IMG/VR virus record: IMGVR_UViG_3300047562_002142
Coordinates: 1-54,225 of that record
Strand: one strand, 5' to 3'
DNA from: a virus
Length of the DNA: 54,225 nt
Of this stretch, positions 49,212 to 54,225 are shown one piece after another (positions within the stretch are counted from its first letter, which is position 1; every line of letters starts with the position of its first letter). The translations under genes were made by a program, and so were the position numbers. Under the pieces are notes generated by a model. The model was not told the DNA's origin, ran no database searches, and saw nothing but the letters and a program-made list of their open reading frames with translations.

Positions 49212-51053
49212 ATGAATTTTGGTAGTTCTTCTCCTCTTGGTAATGCATTGTCTTATCCAAAAGCAAGACCACAATATGACTTGAATTTAATAAGAAATAA
49301 ATTCATTCCACCAGAATACACTTTTACAAGAAACAGTCCTGGAACTTATGTTGGTGCTGATGGTTATATAAAAACTGCTGCTGCTAATGAACCTAGGTTT
49401 GATTATGACCCTATTACTGGTGAGTTTAAGGGTTTATTGGTTGAAGAACAACTTACTAATATATTCAGAAATCATTCTACTTTTAGTGGTCAATCTTGTG
49501 CAGCATCGACATCTAATTTAAATTGGACTCAAAATAGTATTAGCGTATCTACCAATCAAACTATAGCACCAGATGGTACTTTATCTGCAGCAAGACTTAC
49601 ACCTAATGCAAATAATGGATATTTAGCATCAAACGCAGCGGGATATCCAACTGCTTTTGGGGTTGATGTAGGGACACAAAGATGTTTATCTATTTTTGCG
49701 AAAGCAGGATCTGTAAGCGGAGCTTACTTTCAACAAGGTGGGGGAAGTGATTACGGATATACTTTTAACATAGGAACAAATGATCCAGAGCAGATATTTC
49801 AATTTGGATATTCTATAAAATACCCAAATGGTTGGTTTAGATTAGTATTATCACGCTACGCATTTAACGGTGGTGCACTATTAATTAGACCATCACCTTC
49901 AACCGCAGGAAGTAGTATTTTTATATGGGGACCTCAAGGAGAAATAGCAGAAAGAGCAAGTTCTTATATCTCTGCACCAGGAAATAGTAATGTAACAAGA
50001 CAACCAGACCAACTAATCCTTAATAAACCATTTAATTCTTTAGGAACTTTCTTCGTAGAAGCAACACCAACAACAGGAACAGTACTATCAGCAGACAATG
50101 GAACCTCAGGTCTAGTAATGAGTTCCACAGGAAAAGAAGCATTATACTACAACACCAATAGAACCCTAAGAATGCCCAGTGATTCTATACCAGCATTATT
50201 TAATTCATCAGCACCACAAGACCTCAATAGAGTTTCATTAGGACATAATGCACTTTATAACTCAAGTTACATTAATGGATACCTAAAGAAGTTTATGTAT
50301 TATGGTTCTCCAGTAACAGAAGACAACTTAAGGTCTTTAACTGGTAATATATTAGATACTTATAGACATAATAATGATGGTATAGTAACTAATGGTTTAG
50401 TATTACACCTTGATGCAGGAAATCCAGAATCTTATCTTGGTTCTGGAACCACTTGGACTGATTTAAGTGGTAATGGGAATAATGGCACTTTAAATGGACC
50501 AACTTATAGTAGTGCTAATGGTGGGTCTTTGAGTTTTGATGGGAGTAATGATTTGATGAATTTAAATTCTTCTTTAAATTTATCAACTAACTCCGGATTT
50601 ACTATGTGCTTGTTTTTGCAACAAAATATTACACAATCAAATAGCACTTGGAATTATTTTCATTCAAAAAATAGTCCGCAAATAGAAATAGGAGCATATG
50701 GGACTTCGGCAACATCATTTATTTTTAAGGATAATTCCACAAATTCTTCAGTTTCTTCTAATAATATTGTTTCATCTTGGTCTTATATTGTCTTTGGTAC
50801 AAATCCAACCACAAGAACTCCATTTATACAAACTTTTAATTCTTCTGGTAACTTTTTATCTACAAGTCCAACAGCATTTTCCAATACTACAATAGGATTT
50901 GAAAGGTTATTCAGTACTGGTACTGGTGGGGGTCCTGCAGGAACTCAATATTATGGGGCAAAATGTGCGATCATTCAAGCATACAACAGAGTACTAACCC
51001 CACAAGAAATCCAACAAAACTTCAATGCACTTCGTGGTCGTTTTGGAATCTAA
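49212..51053 (+). CDS. LamG-type adhesin-like protein, paralogue 2
   Basis: This 613-aa protein has the same plan as the protein at 46401: FTRNSPGTYVGADGYIKTAA and EPRFDYDPITGEFKGLLVEE near the N-terminus, the nearly identical middle segment VTRQPDQLILNKPFNSLGTF to LTGNILDTYRHNN, and a final LamG domain (LVLHLDAGNPESYLGSGTTW, GGSLSFDGSNDLMNLNSSLN, IQAYNRVLTPQEIQQNFNAL). The domain between about 80 and 260 and the inner part of LamG have diverged strongly, so specificities may differ. It has AAGGAG before the start. Confidence 0.75.
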   Translation: MNFGSSSPLGNALSYPKARPQYDLNLIRNKFIPPEYTFTRNSPGTYVGADGYIKTAAANEPRFDYDPITGEFKGLLVEEQLTNIFRNHSTFSGQSCAASTSNLNWTQNSISVSTNQTIAPDGTLSAARLTPNANNGYLASNAAGYPTAFGVDVGTQRCLSIFAKAGSVSGAYFQQGGGSDYGYTFNIGTNDPEQIFQFGYSIKYPNGWFRLVLSRYAFNGGALLIRPSPSTAGSSIFIWGPQGEIAERASSYISAPGNSNVTRQPDQLILNKPFNSLGTFFVEATPTTGTVLSADNGTSGLVMSSTGKEALYYNTNRTLRMPSDSIPALFNSSAPQDLNRVSLGHNALYNSSYINGYLKKFMYYGSPVTEDNLRSLTGNILDTYRHNNDGIVTNGLVLHLDAGNPESYLGSGTTWTDLSGNGNNGTLNGPTYSSANGGSLSFDGSNDLMNLNSSLNLSTNSGFTMCLFLQQNITQSNSTWNYFHSKNSPQIEIGAYGTSATSFIFKDNSTNSSVSSNNIVSSWSYIVFGTNPTTRTPFIQTFNSSGNFLSTSPTAFSNTTIGFERLFSTGTGGGPAGTQYYGAKCAIIQAYNRVLTPQEIQQNFNALRGRFGI

Positions 51054-51056
51054 ATA
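51049..51056 (+). promoter_or_regulatory. late promoter-like element
   Basis: TCTAAATA overlaps the stop codon of the second LamG gene, 12 nt before the start at 51069. The leader would be very short, so this is a weak call. Confidence 0.25.
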
Positions 51057-51068
51057 CAAGAAACTAAT

Positions 51069-51248
51069 ATGACAACTCTTCCTGCAACTCTACTTCTTAT
51101 TGAGACTGGGAACTATAAGGACTTTGAGAATACTTGGACTGCAATTGAAACTGCAACCACAGTTCCTTCTGCCCTGATTACTGAAATGACCGCACTTGCA
51201 GAGTCTTGTAATCTTCCTCAAGAGTTTGTAAGCGTTTTTGCTACATAA
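51069..51248 (+). CDS. small helical protein after the adhesins
   Basis: A 59-aa ORF, MTTLPATLLLIETGNYKDFE..., containing TWTAIETATTVPSALITEMT. It lies 15 nt after the second adhesin and before a terminator, so it is the last gene of the fibre block. No family was recognised. Confidence 0.5.
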   Translation: MTTLPATLLLIETGNYKDFENTWTAIETATTVPSALITEMTALAESCNLPQEFVSVFAT

Positions 51249-51275
51249 TCACCCAGAGTCATAAGACCACACATA

Positions 51276-51306
51276 AGAACCACCAAAACCAGATGGTTCT
51301 TTTTTT
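51276..51306 (+). terminator. rho-independent terminator at the end of the fibre block
   Basis: AGAACCA (51276-51282) and TGGTTCT (51294-51300) form a 7-bp stem with an 11-nt loop, followed by TTTTTT. It separates late fibre genes from the small-gene block. Confidence 0.8.
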
Positions 51307-51393
51307 GTACCACAAAGAAAACTGTCCACCGATTCATCAGACTTCACCGAGACACCACTATCATAAAACCACACAAGACCAAACCACATCAAA

Positions 51394-51579
51394 ATGGAGT
51401 TCAGCAGACTAGATAGAATTATATTCATTGGATCATTTCTTTGGTTCATGCACTGGAGTCTTATCAGCTTGTATCTCCTTATGATGCTGATCATTCAGCG
51501 GTATGATACCATTGAAAATCTGAGAGCACGCTTCGTTGAACTCTGGCAAGACCGTTGGGCACAAAATGAAATTTTCTGA
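51394..51579 (+). CDS. small membrane protein
   Basis: A 61-aa protein with one long hydrophobic stretch (about residues 9-35: RIIFIGSFLWFMHWSLISLY followed by LLMMLII) and a charged cytoplasmic-like tail. Upstream (51307-51393) only a TATCAT (51359) suggests a promoter. It overlaps the next gene by 14 nt. Function is unknown. Confidence 0.6.
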   Translation: MEFSRLDRIIFIGSFLWFMHWSLISLYLLMMLIIQRYDTIENLRARFVELWQDRWAQNEIF

Positions 51580-51832
51580 TCTTGAGTTTGAGCCACATCC
51601 TGATTGGGATGGTGTTCAGGCAGTTAACTTTTTTGAAAACGGCTATGGTACAAGTGTCATTATGAGTCCATATTCTTATGGTGGCTCTGATGGTCTTTAT
51701 GAAATTGCTGTTCTCGTAGGAACAGAAGAAGAATGGGAAATTTGCTATGACACTCCTATTACTGATGATGTTCTTGGGTATCTCACCAGAGAAGATGTAG
51801 AATCTATTTTGAATCAAGTTGAGGCACTTTAA
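51566..51832 (+). CDS. small acidic cyanophage-type protein
   Basis: The start MKFSDLEFEPHPDWDGVQAV at 51566 gives 88 aa. An earlier in-frame ATG at 51536 would lie deeper in the previous gene and was rejected. It continues with NFFENGYGTSVIMSPYSYGG and EEWEICYDTPITDDVLGYLT. A compact alpha/beta domain is likely. No function was recognised. It is followed 2 nt later by the next gene. Confidence 0.6.
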   Translation: MKFSDLEFEPHPDWDGVQAVNFFENGYGTSVIMSPYSYGGSDGLYEIAVLVGTEEEWEICYDTPITDDVLGYLTREDVESILNQVEAL

Positions 51833-51834
51833 TC

Positions 51835-52272
51835 ATGAAAAAAGTAATTTATAACGCCTGCTACGGAGGCTTCAGTCTCTCTAAAGAAGCCTGTCAACGC
51901 TATTGGGAAATCAAAGGACAGAAAGTTTGGATTGAGGATGACGAAAAATACCCTTCATTTGGTATTTGGACTGTTTGGTTGGTTCCTCCTGAAGAACGAA
52001 TGAAACAAAAATCCACTGAAGAGTTCAACTCTATGAGTATGAAAGAACGAATTGCCTACAACGAAGCATACTCGGCACAATCTTGGTATGACTGTGATGT
52101 TGACCGCCACGATCCTGTTCTTGTTCAAGTTGTAGAGGAACTGGGCGATAAGGCAGGTGGACAATTTGCCAAACTTCGTATTGCTGAAGTTTCTGGTGCT
52201 TACAGAATTACGGAATACGACGGATATGAAAGCGTAGAAACTCCTGATAGTTGTGATTGGATTACTCCCTGA
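51835..52272 (+). CDS. conserved-type phage protein (NACYGGFSLS)
   Basis: This 145-aa protein starts MKKVIYNACYGGFSLSKEAC, a beginning I recall from a hypothetical family in phages and cyanobacteria. The middle is charged, with YDCDVDRHDPVLVQVVEELG (about residues 85-104), and it ends with GAYRITEYDGYESVETPDSC. The RHDPxLVxVVEELG segment is part of the same family pattern. No activity is known to me. It is the last gene before a stem-loop and TATAAT module. Confidence 0.65.
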   Translation: MKKVIYNACYGGFSLSKEACQRYWEIKGQKVWIEDDEKYPSFGIWTVWLVPPEERMKQKSTEEFNSMSMKERIAYNEAYSAQSWYDCDVDRHDPVLVQVVEELGDKAGGQFAKLRIAEVSGAYRITEYDGYESVETPDSCDWITP

Positions 52273-52283
52273 CACTCTCTAAA

Positions 52284-52326
52284 CTGGCACAGGGGTCTCT
52301 CACGACCCCACCAGATACCCTATAAT
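52284..52326 (+). promoter_or_regulatory. stem-loop plus TATAAT module (PeSL-like)
   Basis: CTGGCACA (52284-52291), a GGGGTC/GACCCC hairpin (52292-52309) and TATAAT (52321-52326) precede the gene at 52348. The -35 region is poor. The second module at 53791-53834 has the same order. Confidence 0.6.
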
Positions 52327-52347
52327 AACTTCAGTTCAAACAAACCA

Positions 52348-52647
52348 ATGGCACCAAAAATTTCAATCGGTAGAGAACAAGCAATTCAGTTTTACGATAC
52401 TGAATGGTGGAAAGGAAGGTCATATCGTGAGATTGCTTTCTACCAACTTTTTACTGTGGAACTGATGTGTCCTTTTGATGTATTTCATGAAGCAGTTGAA
52501 AAATCTCTTGGTCGTCCAGTTTTCACTCATGAATTTGGATTGAATTATGATGGTCTTTGTCAAGAATTTCTTGGAGAAAAAAGTTCCCCTTTGCTTCGAG
52601 AAGTTCTGAATCTTATCCCCGAAAACAAACGAATTATCTTAAAATGA
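52348..52647 (+). CDS. small unknown protein
   Basis: This 99-aa protein, MAPKISIGREQAIQFYDTEW..., continues IAFYQLFTVELMCPFDVFHE and a helix LGRPVFTHEFGLNYDGLCQE. It is probably alpha-helical, with no motif that identifies a family. It follows the stem-loop/TATAAT module and overlaps the next gene as ATGA, so the three genes to 52942 look co-translated. Confidence 0.6.
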   Translation: MAPKISIGREQAIQFYDTEWWKGRSYREIAFYQLFTVELMCPFDVFHEAVEKSLGRPVFTHEFGLNYDGLCQEFLGEKSSPLLREVLNLIPENKRIILK

Positions 52648-52784
52648 CACCACAAGAAATTGCCGACAAACAACTGAATATTTGTGCTGAGTGGATTGCT
52701 TTCAATCTACAACCAACACAACAGCGTCCAACAGACCAACAAATCCAACGGATGAAGAAAGAGTGTAAACTTGATTTGAAATGA
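52644..52784 (+). CDS. small helical protein
   Basis: The start at 52644 (MTPQEIADKQLNICAEWIAF) overlaps the previous stop as ATGA and gives 46 aa. A longer in-frame start at 52557 would overlap the previous gene by 91 nt and was rejected. It is mostly one or two helices. Function is unknown. Confidence 0.5.
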   Translation: MTPQEIADKQLNICAEWIAFNLQPTQQRPTDQQIQRMKKECKLDLK

Positions 52785-52942
52785 TCGCACGAATTTTAGG
52801 TGTTTGTGGAGGAATCTTTCTGATTCTTCTAATTCTTATGGCGAGGGGAATTCCAGTTCTCTTCTTTATGAAGATGCTGCCCCTTATTCTTCTTTTTTTG
52901 ATTGCTGTTGCCCTTATCTGGGCAGGTATTACTACTGACTGA
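52781..52942 (+). CDS. 53-aa membrane protein
   Basis: A 53-aa protein overlapping the previous stop (ATGA). Two hydrophobic segments (LGVCGGIFLILLILM and MLPLILLFLIAVALIWAGI) are separated by ARGIPVLFFMK, suggesting two membrane helices. It sits just before the SPFH gene, so the two could act together at the membrane; this is inference. Confidence 0.6.
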   Translation: MIARILGVCGGIFLILLILMARGIPVLFFMKMLPLILLFLIAVALIWAGITTD

Positions 52943-52963
52943 TCTTTACTTTTTTATTAAATT

Positions 52964-53779
52964 ATGTCTACTGGAAAAATCATCGTTGGTGCTGGTGCTG
53001 CTGTTCTTGCACTACTAATCACTGCTGGTCAATTCACTACCATTAATACTGGAGAAAATGGTCTATACATTAGTTGGGATGGTAAAGTAAAAAATGAAAT
53101 TTTAAATCCTGGGATTAAATATGATGGCCTGGGAAGCATCAAAGTGTTTAACACTCGTAAGATCACGGTACAATCTAATGATCTAACACCCAAGACACAA
53201 GACAACACCATCATGAAAGATATGGATGTTGTTGTTACTTATAGTCTATCTCCAACTTCTCTATTCGATTTTTACACCGGATATGATATTTCGAATCATG
53301 GTGTAGCTGACAGCGGACAAATTGAATTAATGTCAAGTTTTATCAAGCGTCTCATTACCTCTGCAGTAAATCAATCTGTTGATGAATATCCTGCACTGGA
53401 AGTAAACTCTAGTCTCGATAAGATCCAGGATACCATCAAACAAAATCTCAACCTGGCACTAGAAAAAAATAATCTTGCTGGTAAGATCCAGATTGAGTCT
53501 GTAGTAGTTGTAAAAGCAGATCTACCTGAAGATCTAGTTGCTGCAGTGAATCGTGTTGTGACTGCTCAATCACAAGAAAAAGAACAAATTGTGAAGAACC
53601 GTACTGCCGAACTAAAGGCAAATGAGAATAAGTCTCTGTCCTCGACTCTTACTCCATCATACCTTGAATATCAGCGTAACCTTATTCTCCAGGAAGCTAT
53701 GAAGAATGGTAGCATCCAGAAGATCCTGATCAACGGTGCTCCTGTCCTGTCCATCGGTGACGCGGTGATCGGCAAGTGA
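52964..53779 (+). CDS. SPFH/prohibitin-like membrane protein
   Basis: This 271-aa protein has an N-terminal hydrophobic segment (about residues 6-22, IIVGAGAAVLALLITAG), then an SPFH-type domain: TGENGLYISWDGKV, LNPGIKYDGLGSIKVFNTRK, QSNDLTPKTQDNTIMKDMDV and VVTYSLSPTSLFDFYTGYDI, with later IESVVVVKADLPEDLVAAVN and a charged helix (about 190-245). Prohibitin-like proteins are known accessory genes of cyanophages. In hosts, SPFH proteins form membrane rings that can guard proteases. Here it may modulate host membranes or photosystem turnover, which is inference. It is preceded by a two-helix membrane protein. Confidence 0.8.
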   Translation: MSTGKIIVGAGAAVLALLITAGQFTTINTGENGLYISWDGKVKNEILNPGIKYDGLGSIKVFNTRKITVQSNDLTPKTQDNTIMKDMDVVVTYSLSPTSLFDFYTGYDISNHGVADSGQIELMSSFIKRLITSAVNQSVDEYPALEVNSSLDKIQDTIKQNLNLALEKNNLAGKIQIESVVVVKADLPEDLVAAVNRVVTAQSQEKEQIVKNRTAELKANENKSLSSTLTPSYLEYQRNLILQEAMKNGSIQKILINGAPVLSIGDAVIGK

Positions 53780-53790
53780 CGCCCTAACAA

Positions 53791-53834
53791 CTGGCACATG
53801 AGGACACCAACAGGTGTCCTTTTTCTTGTATAAT
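53791..53834 (+). promoter_or_regulatory. stem-loop plus TATAAT module (PeSL-like), second copy
   Basis: CTGGCACA (53791-53798), a perfect hairpin (53801-53820) and TATAAT (53829-53834) precede the gene at 53857. The element order and the CTGGCACA-to-TATAAT distance (38 against 37 nt) match 52284-52326. Confidence 0.65.
53801..53824 (+). terminator. rho-independent terminator after SPFH gene
   Basis: AGGACACC (53801-53808), loop AACA, GGTGTCCT (53813-53820), then TTTT. It is part of the module at 53791-53834. Confidence 0.85.
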
Positions 53835-53856
53835 ACCAACAGTTGAACCAAACTCT

Positions 53857-54063
53857 ATGGCAACGAAAGTGAAAAAACATCTTATTAATGTTGCACCAAA
53901 AAGCAGCAAAGCTAAGAATCGGTTTAAAAATATCATGGATTCTTTTCATGCAATGGAAGTAGAACAAGAAACTGATACACAATTCTTTGTGGTTTCTATT
54001 AATCGCAAATATTGTTTTTGGATGCTCCGTGAAAATGACCCCCACTGGGAAATAATTAAATAA
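53857..54063 (+). CDS. small basic protein of unknown function
   Basis: This 68-aa protein has a very lysine-rich N-terminus (MATKVKKHLINVAPKSSKAK), then helix FKNIMDSFHAMEVEQETD and strands TQFFVVSINRKYCFWML. The basic start could bind nucleic acid. It follows the second stem-loop/TATAAT module. No family was recognised. Confidence 0.55.
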   Translation: MATKVKKHLINVAPKSSKAKNRFKNIMDSFHAMEVEQETDTQFFVVSINRKYCFWMLRENDPHWEIIK

Positions 54064-54070
54064 ATAATAT
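54063..54070 (+). promoter_or_regulatory. late promoter-like element
   Basis: AATAAATA follows the stop of the preceding gene. The next 80 nt contain a small GCAAC/GTTGC hairpin (54107-54117) but no long ORF. Confidence 0.3.
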
Positions 54071-54153
54071 CGCCTGCTGAATGTATATCAGTTATTTCGA
54101 TTCTTTGCAACTGTTGCGCGTGCAGGTGCAAAAATAATGGATATAAGTATGGA

Positions 54154-54225
54154 ATGTTCATAATAAAAAATCTAAAAATCACAGAGGTATTGTCTCTGTT
54201 GAAAAAATATGATATTATGAATTTT
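54154..54225 (+). CDS. possible start of a gene running off the window
   Basis: ATG 54154 opens a frame with no stop to the right edge: MFIIKNLKITEVLSLLKKYD and IMNF. The preceding GTATGGA is a weak ribosome-binding site. With only 24 residues no function can be suggested. Confidence 0.4.
   Translation, partial: MFIIKNLKITEVLSLLKKYDIMNF

Noticed and set aside
51536-51565. Earlier start for the 88-aa protein
   Set aside because: The extra ten residues lie deeper in the preceding gene; the ATG at 51566 gives the compact overlap usual here.
52557-52643. Earlier start for the 46-aa protein
   Set aside because: It would overlap the preceding gene by 91 nt; the ATGA overlap at 52644 is typical of this phage.

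Overview
The window looks like part of the genome of a T4-like cyanophage (a marine Synechococcus/Prochlorococcus myovirus). It is AT-rich and densely packed, with ATGA or TAATG overlaps between many genes. It carries recognisable T4 homologues (gp33, gp59, gp32, gp53, gp48, gp4, gp54-like, gp26/gp51, gp27-like, gp5-like), a DUF1825 gene, an SPFH/prohibitin-like gene, TATAAATA-type late elements, and a group I intron resembling the cyanobacterial trnL intron. No photosynthesis gene, integrase, transposase or CRISPR array was seen.

Layout. (1) 1-2093, plus strand: replication/late-transcription block gp33-gp59-DUF1825-gp32, ending in a strong terminator that lies inside the 3' end of the opposing gp53 gene. 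(2) 2094-5001, minus strand: gp53, gp48, an unknown gene and gp4. (3) 5054-19093, plus strand: tail core, with a tube-initiator-like protein, the gp26 chaperone with a probable -1 frameshift extension (gp51-like), two tape-measure-like proteins carrying cell-wall-degrading domains, a gp27-like hub, a gp5-like OB-fold hub, a separate beta-helical needle and fibre-like proteins. (4) 19111-21562: a duplicated small-fibre cassette ending in a glycine-rich tip protein. (5) 21563-24398: an early-type island inside the late genes, with a sigma70-like promoter, small ORFs, a class II tRNA, a second tRNA split by a 218-nt group I intron, and an HNH homing endonuclease behind a hairpin that could control its translation. 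(6) 24399-51053: very large fibre/adhesin proteins, including a cassette flanked by 46-bp identical direct repeats whose main protein has seven 46-residue Asp-box repeats and a C-type-lectin-like end, followed by two LamG-type paralogues. (7) 51069-54225: small early/accessory genes separated by stem-loop plus TATAAT modules, and the SPFH protein.

How the parts fit together. gp26/gp51 probably chaperone the tape measure, around which the tube polymerises on gp48 and gp54. The gp27-like and gp5-like hub plus needle pierce the envelope. Wall hydrolysis appears to have moved from gp5 to the tape-measure proteins. The fibre genes provide host recognition and show duplication, domain exchange and cassette insertion. 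The most notable elements are the intron-containing tRNA with a class I body and UAA anticodon, the nearby homing endonuclease with its nested late promoter, the gp26/gp51 frameshift, and the repeat-flanked fibre cassette. All functional calls come from reading the sequence and remembered family features; no database search was run.
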